DNA of 64,000 bases from JAUYQR01 sp963822435 (GCA_963822435.1 CAWGHN010000004.1:496001-560000); one strand, 5' to 3'; shown: positions 24,771-34,265, counted from the first letter of the stretch. The notes: a model not told the origin generated them from the sequence alone. Program-made: numbers and translations.

Positions 24771-25721
24771 TCATTGTTTTCGGGCCAGGGGGTGGTGGTT
24801 CAGCACGAGGTCTTTCAGGTGGTCGTCGAGGACATGGGTGTAGATCTCGGTCGTGGCGACATCGGCGTGGCCAAGGAGGGTCTGGATCACCCGAAGGTCG
24901 GCACCGCCGGCCAGAAGATGCGTCGCGAAGGCGTGGCGCAGGGTGTGCGGCGTGACACGGGCGGGGTCGATGCCGGCAAGGGCGGCCACATCCTTGACCA
25001 TCAGGTGAAAATGCTGCCGCGTCATGTGGCCGGCGGCGCCGGGGCCGGGAAAGAGGTATTTCGAGGCAGGCTTGCCGGCCTTGCGCGCGGCGTCGTCATC
25101 GCCGTCGCGCTGTGCCAGCCAGTCAGCCAGCGCGCCGCGGGCCGGGGTGGAAAGCGGAACCATCCGCTCCTTGTCGCCCTTGCCGCGCACGAGGATCATG
25201 CGCGGGTCACCCCGGACGGCGGCGACCGGCAGGGTGACAAGTTCCGATACGCGCATCCCGGTGGCGTAGAGCAGCTCGAACAGCGCGCGGTTGCGCAACC
25301 GGTCGGCCGGAGTGCGGCCCTTGCCGGCAGCCGCGTTCAGAAGGCGCGTCACCTCATCGGCCGACAGGGTTTTCGGCAGGCGCTGCACCTTGCCGGGGCC
25401 GGAGATGCGCAAGGCCGGGTTGTCGGGGCGCCAGCCTTCGTCGAAGGCAAAGCGGTAAAGCTGACGGATCGACGACAGCCGCCGCGCGCGGGTGGCCTTT
25501 GCCAGCCCCTGCGCATCGCAAAAGACAAGGTAGCCCTCGACGTGAGAGCGGTCGGCGGCGGCAAGGCTGATACCCTTGCGCTCGAGCCAGCCGGTGAAAT
25601 CCAGAAGGTCGCGGCCATAGGCCAGACGCGTGTTGCGCGCGGCCCCAAGATCGGCGGCCTGCGCGTCGAGAAAGGTCGAAATCCAGCGGTCGCTTTCCGC
25701 CTTGGGCAGGGGCTTTGGCAT
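24771..25721 (-). CDS. xerD: tyrosine recombinase XerD
   Basis: A 316-residue site-specific recombinase that with XerC resolves chromosome dimers at dif. The N-terminal SAM-like domain (NTRLAYGRDLLDF) and all catalytic residues are visible: Arg in GMRVSEL (about 154), Lys in GKGDKER, HTLRH (about 261), His in LLGHADVATT and Tyr in TEIYTHV (about 293). ATG 25721 is preferred; a TTG at 25742, overlapping the upstream gene, would add 7 residues. It sits in an operon rather than an integrase context, supporting a housekeeping role. Confidence 0.9.
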   Translation of the reverse strand: MPKPLPKAESDRWISTFLDAQAADLGAARNTRLAYGRDLLDFTGWLERKGISLAAADRSHVEGYLVFCDAQGLAKATRARRLSSIRQLYRFAFDEGWRPDNPALRISGPGKVQRLPKTLSADEVTRLLNAAAGKGRTPADRLRNRALFELLYATGMRVSELVTLPVAAVRGDPRMILVRGKGDKERMVPLSTPARGALADWLAQRDGDDDAARKAGKPASKYLFPGPGAAGHMTRQHFHLMVKDVAALAGIDPARVTPHTLRHAFATHLLAGGADLRVIQTLLGHADVATTEIYTHVLDDHLKDLVLNHHPLARKQ

Positions 25722-25725
25722 CGGG

Positions 25726-27333
25726 TCAGCCGCGACGTTCAAGGGTCATCAGTTCGAGCGCGGTGCGGCGGGCCACATCTTCCAGCCCGACAAGGCGCAG
25801 GAGCGACAAGCCTTCGCTGACGCCGCGCAGGTCGCCCTGCACGCCGCGGCCGATGTTTTCAATGGCGACAAGGATCGCCTCGCCGGTGCGGTTGCTGTCG
25901 ATCAGCGCCTTGGCCTCGGTCGAGGCGACAGGGGCGGTGAAGGCCGAGGCGATGGCCCGGCCAAGGCTGTCGGGCGCTGTGACGCCTTGCACCTCGCCTT
26001 TGGCGATGGCGATCAGGAAGGCCTCGGTCAGCTCGGCGGGCGTGCGGCTGCGGGCGAAGGTTTCGTATTGCGGTGCCAGCAAGGCCACGCGGAATGCGAT
26101 GCGGGCAGCGTCGCCGGTCAGGGAGAGCGCGCCGAGCGCCTTGCCGTACAAAAGCGCGAACGGCACCTCCAGTTCCACCTCCTGCATCCGCGCCCAGACC
26201 GGTGGCAGGGCAGCCGCGATGCGGGCGGCATCGCCCGAGGCCAGTGCCGCGTCGAAATTCTGGAACGCGATGACCCGGTCCCACACCCCGCCCGAGGCCG
26301 CGGCCTCACGTTCGGTGTAAAGCCCGAGGATGACGTTTGGCGGGATGGTGCCGCCGCGGGTCAGGCGCTCGGCGGCCTCGATCTGGGCTTTCCAGCCGGA
26401 CTGGGGCCCGAGTTCGGCGTAAGAAAACGCCAGTGGCAGGCCGCTGGTGGACAAAGGCTCACCGATCGCCTCGAACATTTTCCAGTCGAGCGGCGTGACG
26501 GGCTTTGGCGGCGGCGGCGGGGGTTCGCCTTCAAACAGGTCGGGGTCGAGGAAGCGGGCCAGAAGATGCGCCTGATTTGCGTCGATTTCCTTGAGCGCCT
26601 CGGCGGATCGCAAGGTCAGCGCGGCGGCATCCCAGTCACCCGAGCGGGCAAGGCAGAAGATGCGGGCCTGAATCGTGGGGGCGAGGTTTGGCGAGGAGCG
26701 CATCGCCTCGCAGGCGCGATCCTCGGCCCCGGTCAGAAGCGCCACGTCGAAAGAGCGGCGGAACATCTGGGGCGTGGTGGCGCCGGCGGCGTCGATCAGG
26801 GCGGCGGCCTGTTCCAAGGCGCCGAGCGCCAGCAGTTTGTCGATCCGCGCCAGGAGAAGGTCGCCGCGACCGCCGGAATCAACCGGGGCCTCAAGCTCGG
26901 CCAGCAGCAGCGTCAGGAACAACTGACGCAGCGCAGGCAGGGTTTCCACCTGTTCGGACGTCAGGCGTTCGGCGATTTCGACGGTCAGGCCAGCCCCCCA
27001 CAACGTGTGTGGCAGCCCCGAGACGGCAGACGGGATCAGGCCCACGCTGTCTGGCGAGGGACCGTCGAGCGTGGATGTGGCGACCGGTTCAGGCAGTGCG
27101 CCACCGTCTGCAACGGGAGGTTCGTCAAGCGGGCCGCGCAGGGCCGGAGGGGCAGCCGCAGAGGCCGGGGTCGTCACCGATTGCGACAGCCAGTCGATTG
27201 CGGAAAGGGGGGCCTCGCCCTGCGCCGCAACCGGCACGGGCCAGAACGCAGGCCAGAGGCCGAGGCCCCAGGCCAGCGCGCCCGCGACAAGCAGGCCGCC
27301 TCCGGCTGGCGGGTGCGTCTCAATCGCCGGCAT
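25726..27333 (-). CDS. membrane-anchored helical-repeat hypothetical protein
   Basis: A 535-residue protein with one N-terminal hydrophobic segment (GGGLLVAGALAWGLGLWPAFW), then a Pro/Ala-rich spacer (about 40-110) and a long alpha-helical region rich in LLARIDKLLALGALEQAAALI-like stretches, resembling TPR or SEL1-type repeats without a clear motif. A poly-proline run (GEPPPPPPKPV) lies near residue 280. It probably faces the periplasm. It overlaps the preceding 45-residue membrane protein by 14 bp, and xerD starts 4 bp after it. Function is unknown. Confidence 0.75.
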   Translation of the reverse strand: MPAIETHPPAGGGLLVAGALAWGLGLWPAFWPVPVAAQGEAPLSAIDWLSQSVTTPASAAAPPALRGPLDEPPVADGGALPEPVATSTLDGPSPDSVGLIPSAVSGLPHTLWGAGLTVEIAERLTSEQVETLPALRQLFLTLLLAELEAPVDSGGRGDLLLARIDKLLALGALEQAAALIDAAGATTPQMFRRSFDVALLTGAEDRACEAMRSSPNLAPTIQARIFCLARSGDWDAAALTLRSAEALKEIDANQAHLLARFLDPDLFEGEPPPPPPKPVTPLDWKMFEAIGEPLSTSGLPLAFSYAELGPQSGWKAQIEAAERLTRGGTIPPNVILGLYTEREAAASGGVWDRVIAFQNFDAALASGDAARIAAALPPVWARMQEVELEVPFALLYGKALGALSLTGDAARIAFRVALLAPQYETFARSRTPAELTEAFLIAIAKGEVQGVTAPDSLGRAIASAFTAPVASTEAKALIDSNRTGEAILVAIENIGRGVQGDLRGVSEGLSLLRLVGLEDVARRTALELMTLERRG

Positions 27334-27457
27334 CAAGCACCACGGTTTTGGTCACGTCGCCTTGCGGCGGGGAAAGATCCGCAAGATAGGCAAAGCCGAC
27401 CAGCCCGATGAAGCCGACGATCACGAGCAGCACCAAAAGTTTGATCACGCGTCCCAT
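27320..27457 (-). CDS. small single-span membrane protein
   Basis: A 45-residue protein: MGRVIKLLVLLVIVGFIGLV gives one membrane helix, followed by a polar tail (YLADLSPPQGDVTKTVVLD). It overlaps the next gene by 14 bp, so both are likely made together. Similar small proteins occur before the anchored repeat protein in Rhodobacterales as far as I recall. An upstream ATG at 27490 would add 11 basic residues. Function is unknown. Confidence 0.65.
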   Translation of the reverse strand: MGRVIKLLVLLVIVGFIGLVGFAYLADLSPPQGDVTKTVVLDAGD

Positions 27458-27605
27458 GCCCGGTGCCCTTCCTCTGCCCAGCCGCTTCATCACGGCGCTT
27501 GTTGCGAATGTATATAGCATTCGGCAAGACTTCACGCCATTCAGGGATGATTATTTCCCTTCGGCGGGGCATTGCCGCAGGAACGGCGGTATGTGCAGGG
27601 TTGCG

Positions 27606-28145
27606 ATGGGCCGATTGGCGAAGACAGTGGTGATGGTCGGGATGATGGGGGCTGGAAAGACCGCCGTCGGAACCGCGCTCGCCCGGAGTCTTGGGGTCGA
27701 GTTCCGCGACAGCGACGAAGAGATCGTGCGCGCCGCCGACCGCAGCATCGCCGAAATCTTCGAGCGTGACGGCGAGGCGTTCTTCCGCGCCCGCGAGACC
27801 GAGGTGATCGCGCGGCTGTTGCGTGGCACGCCTTGCGTGCTGTCGACCGGGGGTGGGGCGTTCTTGTCGGAGGCGAACCGCAGGCTGATACACGAAGCGG
27901 GAGTTTCGGTCTGGCTGCGGGCGGATCTGGAACTGTTGTGGCAGCGCGTGCGCCACAAGACGACGCGGCCCTTGCTGCGCACCGCGAACCCGCGCGAAAC
28001 GCTGCATGCGCTTTACGTGGCACGGATGCCCTTTTATGCCGAGGCCGATCTGGTGGTGGACGCCAGCCCCGAGGTTTCGGTGGATGAGATGGCCGGGCGG
28101 GTGGTCGCCGCGCTGAAAACGCGGCCGGATGTGCTGGAGGATTAA
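27606..28145 (+). CDS. aroK: shikimate kinase
   Basis: A 179-residue NMP-kinase-like enzyme that phosphorylates shikimate. Walker A GMMGAGKTAVG starts near residue 12; the shikimate-binding DSDEEI (about 38) and GGGAFLS (about 83) are present, as is the lid region TTRPLL. ATG 27606 with AGGG upstream was chosen; ATG 27591 would add five residues. aroB follows after 3 bp, so the two steps of aromatic amino acid synthesis are coupled. Confidence 0.92.
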   Translation: MGRLAKTVVMVGMMGAGKTAVGTALARSLGVEFRDSDEEIVRAADRSIAEIFERDGEAFFRARETEVIARLLRGTPCVLSTGGGAFLSEANRRLIHEAGVSVWLRADLELLWQRVRHKTTRPLLRTANPRETLHALYVARMPFYAEADLVVDASPEVSVDEMAGRVVAALKTRPDVLED

Positions 28146-28148
28146 AGT

Positions 28149-29258
28149 TTGAACAGGGTGACGGTTGACCTCGGGGCGCGGACCTACGAGGTGCGAATCG
28201 GTGCGGGCCTGATTGATCGCGCGGGGGCCGAGATCGCGCCCTTGCTGGCGCGGCGGCGGGTCGTGGTGGTGACGGACGCAACGGTTGGCGCGGCGCATCT
28301 GGCGCGGCTGGAGGCGGCATTCGCGGCCGAGGGGATCGCGGTGGCGTCGCTGGCGCTGCCGCCGGGTGAAGGCACCAAGGGCTGGCCGGAGTTTTCGCGC
28401 ACCGTCGAGTGGCTGTTGGAGCAGAAGGTCGAGCGGCGCGATGTGGTCGTGGCCTTTGGCGGCGGGGTAATCGGCGATCTGGTCGGCTTTGCCGCTGCCG
28501 TGCTGCGCCGGGGCGTGCGCTTTGTGCAACTGCCGACGACCTTGCTGGCGCAGGTCGACAGTTCGGTGGGCGGCAAGACCGGGATCAACACGGGCCAGGG
28601 CAAGAACCTTGTCGGCGCGTTTCACCAGCCGTCGCTGGTGCTGGCCGATATTGCGGTGCTGGACAGCCTGCCCGAGCGGGATTTCCTGTCGGGTTACGGC
28701 GAGGTGGTGAAATACGGGCTGCTGGGGGATGCCGCTTTCTTTGATTGGCTGGAGGTGAACGGCCCGGCCCTGCGCGCCGGCGACCGGGACGCGCGGCTTT
28801 ACGCGGTGACGCGGTCGGTGGAGATGAAGGCCGGGATTGTTTCGCGTGACGAAACAGAGGAAGGGGAAAGAGCGCTCTTGAACCTTGGCCACACCTTCTG
28901 TCACGCGCTGGAAAAGGCCACGGGGTATTCCGAGCGGTTGCTGCACGGCGAGGGCGTGGCGATCGGCTGCGCGCTGGCGTTCGAGCTGTCGTCGCGGCTG
29001 GGGCTGTGTTCGCAGGAAGACCCAAGCCGGGTGCGCGCGCATCTGAAGGCGATGGGGACGCGGGTGGATGTTGCCGACATTCCGGGCGACCTGCCAGGGG
29101 CAGAGGCGCTGGTGGCCCTGATGGGGCAGGACAAGAAGGTAATCGACGGGCGGTTGCGGTTCATTCTGGCCCGCGGGATCGGCGCGGCATTTGTGGCCGA
29201 GGATGTGCCGATGGACGCGGTGCGCGGGCTGTTGGTGGACGCCCTGGCAGGGCGGTAA
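28149..29258 (+). CDS. aroB: 3-dehydroquinate synthase
   Basis: A 369-residue NAD-dependent, metal-requiring enzyme that cyclises DAHP to 3-dehydroquinate. The NAD region FGGGVIGDLVGFAA, the substrate loop DSSVGGKTGIN, and metal ligands in the LNLGHTFCHALE and LLHGEGVAIG segments are present. The start is TTG 28149, preceded at 8 bp by GGAGG within the aroK end; no ATG lies nearby. The 3' end is 3 bp from a convergent gene with no visible terminator. Confidence 0.92.
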   Translation: MNRVTVDLGARTYEVRIGAGLIDRAGAEIAPLLARRRVVVVTDATVGAAHLARLEAAFAAEGIAVASLALPPGEGTKGWPEFSRTVEWLLEQKVERRDVVVAFGGGVIGDLVGFAAAVLRRGVRFVQLPTTLLAQVDSSVGGKTGINTGQGKNLVGAFHQPSLVLADIAVLDSLPERDFLSGYGEVVKYGLLGDAAFFDWLEVNGPALRAGDRDARLYAVTRSVEMKAGIVSRDETEEGERALLNLGHTFCHALEKATGYSERLLHGEGVAIGCALAFELSSRLGLCSQEDPSRVRAHLKAMGTRVDVADIPGDLPGAEALVALMGQDKKVIDGRLRFILARGIGAAFVAEDVPMDAVRGLLVDALAGR

Positions 29259-29261
29259 GCC

Positions 29262-30707
29262 TTAGGCCAAGGCGGCGTTGATCGGGCACATCTGGGCGTA
29301 AAGCTGTTGCCAGACAGCGAAACGCCGGTCGGCGAGGGCTTTCGCCGTCGGGTCGGGTTCGAACACCCGGTCGGTGCGGATCATCGCAGCGGCGGCTTGC
29401 GCGAGGTCTGGCAGGATGCCCGCGCCGACCCCGGCCATGACGGCGGCGCCAAGTGCGCCGGGGTCGCGACCCTCGACCCGCAGGAACGGGCGGCCAAACA
29501 CATTGGCGCGGATCTGGCACCAGCGGTCGGATGTCGCACCGCCGCCGCCGGTCTGGATCTGCCCCGGGATCATGCCGGCGGACCGTTCCAGCGCCTCCAT
29601 CGCCAGACGCGCGGAAAAGGCGACGCCTTCCATCACGGCGGCCACCAGTTCGGCGGGGCCTGTGGCGGTGGTCAGACCCGCGAACGTGCCGCGCGCCGAG
29701 GCATCCCACAGCGGCGCGCGTTCGCCTTGCAGGTGCGGCAGAAAGAGCGGGCTTTGCGCGGTGATCGGTGCGGGATCGAGGCTGGCGGCATCGCGGCCCA
29801 GCAGCCGCGCCACCCAGTCAAGCGACGCACCGCCGGCTTGTGTCGGGGCGGCGTGCAGGGTGATGCCGCGCCAGGCGGGAAAGGTGATGACGCCGGGTTC
29901 GCCGGAGATGTCGGGGCTGATCAGGCCGAGGACTTCGGAGGTGCCGGAGAGATACATCGCCTGGCCCTGAGAGGCGACGCCGATGCCAAAGAGGCTGGCC
30001 CAGGCATCCATCACGCCGGTCACGACCGGCACGCCGGCGAAGGGCAGGCCCGGCAGCACGGTGCCGGCGACGGTGAGCGGGTCGCACAGCGGTGGCAGGC
30101 GTTTCAGCGCACCGGGGAGGAGCGCGATGAGGGCTTTGGCATAGTGCAGGGCCGGCGTGACGAGGCCAACCGCCGAGATTGGATCAGACACTATCTGGCC
30201 CGTCAGCCGGGCAACCAGAAAATCGCGCGGCAACAGGACATGCGCCGTTGCCGTCCAGATTGCGGGATGATGGCGTTTCATCCAGGCCATGCGCGCCAGC
30301 GCATGGCTGGCGTCGATCGGGATCGGCGCGCCGAGCCAGTCGGTTTTTTGCGCCGCCGTGATCTTGCCGTCGAGGCGGGCCGCCTCGGCTGCGGCGCGGC
30401 CGTCCTGCCAGACGATGGCCGGGTGCAGGAGCGCAAGGCTCGCATCGGTGAAGACATGGGTGTTGACCTGACTGGTCAGGCTGATTGCGGCAACCTGCGT
30501 CGCCTCGGGCCGGTCGGCAAAGCCGGTGAGGGCGGCGAGAACGAGGCGAAGCCAGTCGTCGGGCGATTGTTCGACCGCTGCGGGGCCGGGGCGACGGGTG
30601 GGGTAGGTGGCGGCAAAGTCCGCCAGCCGGTGGCCGGTCGCCGTCAGCATCACCGCCTTGACCGAGGTGGTGCCGATGTCGATGCCGATGAGGACCGCGT
30701 CATGCAT
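29262..30707 (-). CDS. FGGY-family sugar kinase (xylulokinase-like)
   Basis: A 481-residue ATP-dependent carbohydrate kinase. The ATP-binding start LIGIDIGTTSVKAVML, the substrate region IVWQDGRA, and the C-terminal ATP motif QTGGGGATSDRWCQI are visible. FGGY kinases phosphorylate pentuloses, pentitols or related sugars; xylulokinase is the closest general match. It is divergent from a sugar ABC importer with a 102-bp gap that should hold shared control sites. GGGGGAAG precedes ATG 30707; the frame is open further upstream but that part is antisense to other genes. Confidence 0.82.
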   Translation of the reverse strand: MHDAVLIGIDIGTTSVKAVMLTATGHRLADFAATYPTRRPGPAAVEQSPDDWLRLVLAALTGFADRPEATQVAAISLTSQVNTHVFTDASLALLHPAIVWQDGRAAAEAARLDGKITAAQKTDWLGAPIPIDASHALARMAWMKRHHPAIWTATAHVLLPRDFLVARLTGQIVSDPISAVGLVTPALHYAKALIALLPGALKRLPPLCDPLTVAGTVLPGLPFAGVPVVTGVMDAWASLFGIGVASQGQAMYLSGTSEVLGLISPDISGEPGVITFPAWRGITLHAAPTQAGGASLDWVARLLGRDAASLDPAPITAQSPLFLPHLQGERAPLWDASARGTFAGLTTATGPAELVAAVMEGVAFSARLAMEALERSAGMIPGQIQTGGGGATSDRWCQIRANVFGRPFLRVEGRDPGALGAAVMAGVGAGILPDLAQAAAAMIRTDRVFEPDPTAKALADRRFAVWQQLYAQMCPINAALA

Positions 30708-30809
30708 GATCACTTCCCCCCGTAATCCGCTGGACGAGGCAACATTGGCCTGACAGAGTTTGCAGCGCAACCGGATAAGACCGGTCGGTTCCTTGGGGAG
30801 AGACGGAAG

Positions 30810-31745
30810 ATGGCACTGACATTCAGCCGCCGCGCGGCGGTGGGACTTGGGTTCGTGGCAAGCGTGGCATTTGCCGGGGCGGCGGTGGCAGAAGGCGAGA
30901 AGATCGCGGTGATCACGCCTTACCTGGCACAGCCCGGCACGCAGTTTTACGTCGAGGCATTTCAGGCGCGGGCGGGTGAGCTTGGCTGGGAGGTCAACGT
31001 CATCGACACCGCGGGCGACGTGGCGGCGGTGATCAGCCGGATGGAGGATGTGGTCAATCAGGGCGTCGATGCAATCGTGCTGAACGTCGATCCGGCGCAG
31101 GTCGGCGCGGGGCTTGATGCGGCGGCGGCGGCGAAGATTCCGGTCTTTGGCATGGATGCCGGTGCGGATGCGCGGATCCAGGCCAACATCACCTCGAACG
31201 GCTATGCGATGGCGGCGGAGACGGCGGTCTATGTGGCCAACCGCATCGGGGGCGCGGGCAATGTGGTGATGTTCACTTTTGATCCCTTCCCGCCGGTGCA
31301 GGTGCGCGGCGTGATCGCGGACGCGGTCTTTGGCAATTACCCCGACATCAAGGTGCTGGACCGGATCACGCCGGATGTGGCGGATGGCGGCATTGCGGAT
31401 GCGCGCGCCAAGATGGAGGCGGTGCTGGCCGCAAACCCCGAACCGGGCAGCATCAAGGCGGTCTGGGCCGCGTGGGACCAGCCCGCGCTGGGGGCCTTGC
31501 AGGCGATCGAGGCGGCTGGGCGGCAGGGTGAGGGCATCGTGATCACCGGGATCGACGCCAACCCGCAGGCGCGCGACGAGATCGCCAAGGGCGGCAATTT
31601 CGAAGCCTCGGTCGCGCAGGACTTTGCCGGGATCGGACGCACCACGGCGGATACCGTGGCGCGGGTGCTGGGCGGCGAGACGCTGAAGGCCAACGTGATC
31701 TATGTGCCGACCAAGCTGATCACGGCGGCGAATGCGGTCGAGTGA
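30810..31745 (+). CDS. sugar ABC transporter substrate-binding protein
   Basis: A 311-residue periplasmic binding protein of the RbsB-like (peripla_BP_4) family. It has a signal peptide (MALTFSRRAAVGLGFVASVAFAGAAVA) and two Rossmann-like lobes with QGVDAIVLNVDP, GMDAGADARIQANITSNG and GIDANPQARDEI. It captures the sugar for the following ATPase and permease. GGGGAGAGACGGAAG precedes the start. Substrate is unknown; the kinase opposite suggests a pentose or polyol. Confidence 0.88.
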   Translation: MALTFSRRAAVGLGFVASVAFAGAAVAEGEKIAVITPYLAQPGTQFYVEAFQARAGELGWEVNVIDTAGDVAAVISRMEDVVNQGVDAIVLNVDPAQVGAGLDAAAAAKIPVFGMDAGADARIQANITSNGYAMAAETAVYVANRIGGAGNVVMFTFDPFPPVQVRGVIADAVFGNYPDIKVLDRITPDVADGGIADARAKMEAVLAANPEPGSIKAVWAAWDQPALGALQAIEAAGRQGEGIVITGIDANPQARDEIAKGGNFEASVAQDFAGIGRTTADTVARVLGGETLKANVIYVPTKLITAANAVE

Positions 31746-31751
31746 ACGGCT

Positions 31752-31812
31752 GCCGGAGGCACTGGCTGTGATGCCGGAGCCTCCGGCGGGGATATTTTTG
31801 CAAAGAGGAAGC
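31752..31812 (+). repeat. dispersed hairpin element, copy 2
   Basis: GCCGGAGGC (31752-31760) pairs with GCCTCCGGC (31779-31787), followed by the shared tail GGGGATATTTTTG and CAAAGAGGAAG. The tail's GAGGAAG is the ribosome binding site of the ABC ATPase gene starting at 31815. It sits between the binding protein and ATPase genes, where a partial terminator could keep the binding protein in excess. Confidence 0.8.
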
Positions 31813-31814
31813 TG

Positions 31815-33296
31815 ATGCGTCATCTGGTTTTGACAGATGTGGCAAAGGCTTACGGGCCGACATTGGCGTTGCGCGGGGTGTCTTTGGACCTGCGTGGCGG
31901 CGAGGTTCACGCGTTGATGGGCGAGAACGGCGCGGGCAAGTCGACACTGATCCGGCTACTGGCGGGGCTGGAGCGGGCGGATGCGGGCGGGGTGACGCTG
32001 GACGCGGCCCCCCTGCGGCTGACCGGGCCGGAGGCGGCGACGGCGGCGGGGTTTCGCTTTCTGCATCAGGAGGTGCAGGTGGTGCCGGGGCTGTCGGTGG
32101 CCGAAAACATGCATCTTGCCCACCGCATCCCGCAGCGGTGGGGGCTGGTGGACTGGGCCCGGATGCGCGCGGCGGCGGCGGCGGCCCTGACGGAACTGGG
32201 GATCGCAGAGATCGACCCGCGCGTCACGATGGCCGATCTTGGACCCGGCGACCGGATGCTGGCGCGGATCGCGGCCACACTGATTGCCGATGGCGGGCCG
32301 GAGCCCTGGCTTTACGTGCTGGACGAGCCAACCGCCGCCCTCAGCCATGCCGAGGCGGAGCGGTTGTTCGCGGTGATCGGGCGGCTGGTCGGGCGGGGGG
32401 CTGCGGTGCTGTATGTCTCGCACCGGATGGACGAGGTGATGCGGCTGGCGGACCGGGTGACGGTGTTGCGCGACGGGGTGACGGCCTCGGTGCTGGACCG
32501 CGCCGCGATGGACCGCGACCGGATCATCCGCGACATGACCGGGCGGGCGGTGGACGCGCTGTTTCCGCCGCGCGCGGCCACGGTGGGGCGGGTGCTGCTG
32601 GAGGCTGACGGACTGGCTGGGGCTAGCCTTGCGCTGCGGGCGGGCGAGGTGGTTGGCCTTGCCGGGCTGGCGGGCGCGGGGCGCAACGCACTGCTGAAGA
32701 CCCTGATCGGGGCGCTGCCACGCGCGGGAACCGTGCGGTTGGACGGCGTAGCGGTGCCACCGGGGCCGACTGCGGCCTGGGCGGCAGGGATCGCCTATGT
32801 GCCGCGCGATCGCCGCGCCGAGGGCGTGATGCTGGGCCAGGGTCTTGGCCGCACCGTCAGCCTGCCGCACCTTGGGCTGCTTGATCGCGCGGGGTTCCTG
32901 CGCCACCGGGCTGAGGCGAGGCTGGTGGCTGACAGCGGAGCCGCGGTTCGGTTGAAGGCGCGGGGGCCGGGGCAGGTCGTGGCGGAGCTGTCGGGCGGCA
33001 ACCAGCAGAAGGTGCTGTTTGCCCGCGCGCTGGCCGGAAGGCCTCGCGTCCTGTTGCTGGACGAGCCGACACGGGGCGTCGATGTGGGCGCCAAGGCGGA
33101 CATCTACGCGCTGGTGCGGCGGATGGCGCAGGCGGGGGCAGCGGTCGCAGTCGCGTCGTCGGATCTGGCCGAACTGATCGGCCTTTGCGACCGGATCGTG
33201 CTGGTGCGGGAGGGCAGGCCGGGGCGTGACCTTGCCGCCGAGGGGCTGAGCGAGGCGGCGCTGTTGGCCGCTATCTATGACGGGGAGGCTGCCTGA
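31815..33296 (+). CDS. sugar ABC transporter ATP-binding protein (double ATPase)
   Basis: A 493-residue RbsA/MglA-type protein with two ATPase domains. The first has Walker A GENGAGKSTLIRLL near residue 36 and Walker B LYVLDEPTAAL. The second has a degenerate Walker A (GLAGAGRNALLKTL), signature LSGGNQQKVLFARAL and Walker B LLLDEPTRGVDV, the usual pattern of this family. Its stop directly abuts the permease start at 33297. Confidence 0.92.
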   Translation: MRHLVLTDVAKAYGPTLALRGVSLDLRGGEVHALMGENGAGKSTLIRLLAGLERADAGGVTLDAAPLRLTGPEAATAAGFRFLHQEVQVVPGLSVAENMHLAHRIPQRWGLVDWARMRAAAAAALTELGIAEIDPRVTMADLGPGDRMLARIAATLIADGGPEPWLYVLDEPTAALSHAEAERLFAVIGRLVGRGAAVLYVSHRMDEVMRLADRVTVLRDGVTASVLDRAAMDRDRIIRDMTGRAVDALFPPRAATVGRVLLEADGLAGASLALRAGEVVGLAGLAGAGRNALLKTLIGALPRAGTVRLDGVAVPPGPTAAWAAGIAYVPRDRRAEGVMLGQGLGRTVSLPHLGLLDRAGFLRHRAEARLVADSGAAVRLKARGPGQVVAELSGGNQQKVLFARALAGRPRVLLLDEPTRGVDVGAKADIYALVRRMAQAGAAVAVASSDLAELIGLCDRIVLVREGRPGRDLAAEGLSEAALLAAIYDGEAA

Positions 33297-34265
33297 ATGG
33301 GGCACGCGCTGCGAACCTATGGCACGCTGATCGGCATGGCGGCGTTGATCCTGTTCTTTTGGGTGATGCTGCCCGACACCTTCATGACGGCGCGCAACTG
33401 GACCAACCTGAGCCAGCAGATGTCGATGCTGATCGTGGTTGCCACGGTGATGACGGTGGTGATGGCGGTCGGTGATTTCGATCTGTCGGTAGGGGCGATG
33501 GCGTCGCTGGCGGGGGTCGTGGCGGCGGTGTTGTTTGCGCAAGGCCACGGGATCGTCGTGGCGGTGGCTGCGGCACTGGCGGTAGGCCTGCTGGGAGGGG
33601 CCTTGAACGGGGCGCTGGTCAGCCTGCTGGGCATCCTGCCGTTCGTGGCGACGTTGGCGACGCTGACCATCTTCAGCGGCGTGGCGTTCCTCGTGTCGGA
33701 CGGCAAGACCATTTCGGGCCGCGCGATCCCCGAGGCCTTTGCCGGGTTCGCGCGGGGCGGGATCGTGCTTGTCGGCGGCGAGCGGCCACTGGTGCTGTCG
33801 TGGTTGGCGATCCTTGCGTTTCTGGGGGTGGCGCTGGTCTGGGTGGCGCTGGAACAGACGAGCTATGGCCGCAGGCTTTATGCGCTTGGCGGCAACATGG
33901 AGGCGGCGCGGCTGGCGGGGATCAAGGTCGAGCGGCTGCGGCTGACGGCGTTCCTGTTCACCGGGGTGGGTGCTGCGGTGGCGGGGCTTATGTATGCCGC
34001 GCGCGTCGCCTCGGCCAACCCGACGCAGGGTGACGGGCTGATGCTGACGGCGATTGCGGCGGTGTTTCTGGGCATGACGATGACAAAAGGCGGCCAGCCC
34101 AGGGTGTTGGCGACGCTGGCGGGCGTGGTCGTTCTGGGGGTGATGGACAACGGTCTGACGCAGTTGAACGTCGACAGCTATGTGCGCGAAGTGCTGGTGG
34201 GCGCGATCATCCTTGCCGCCGTGTCGATCAGCGCAATCGGACGGCGCGCGGTAGGGATTCGTTAG
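33297..34265 (+). CDS. sugar ABC transporter permease
   Basis: A 322-residue inner membrane permease of the BPD_transp_2 (RbsC/XylH) family with eight or more hydrophobic segments. The motifs FDLSVGAMASLAGVVAA and GDGLMLTAIAAVFLGMTM, near the cytoplasmic coupling loop, are typical. It starts immediately after the ATPase stop. With the binding protein and ATPase it forms a complete high-affinity importer. Confidence 0.9.
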   Translation: MGHALRTYGTLIGMAALILFFWVMLPDTFMTARNWTNLSQQMSMLIVVATVMTVVMAVGDFDLSVGAMASLAGVVAAVLFAQGHGIVVAVAAALAVGLLGGALNGALVSLLGILPFVATLATLTIFSGVAFLVSDGKTISGRAIPEAFAGFARGGIVLVGGERPLVLSWLAILAFLGVALVWVALEQTSYGRRLYALGGNMEAARLAGIKVERLRLTAFLFTGVGAAVAGLMYAARVASANPTQGDGLMLTAIAAVFLGMTMTKGGQPRVLATLAGVVVLGVMDNGLTQLNVDSYVREVLVGAIILAAVSISAIGRRAVGIR

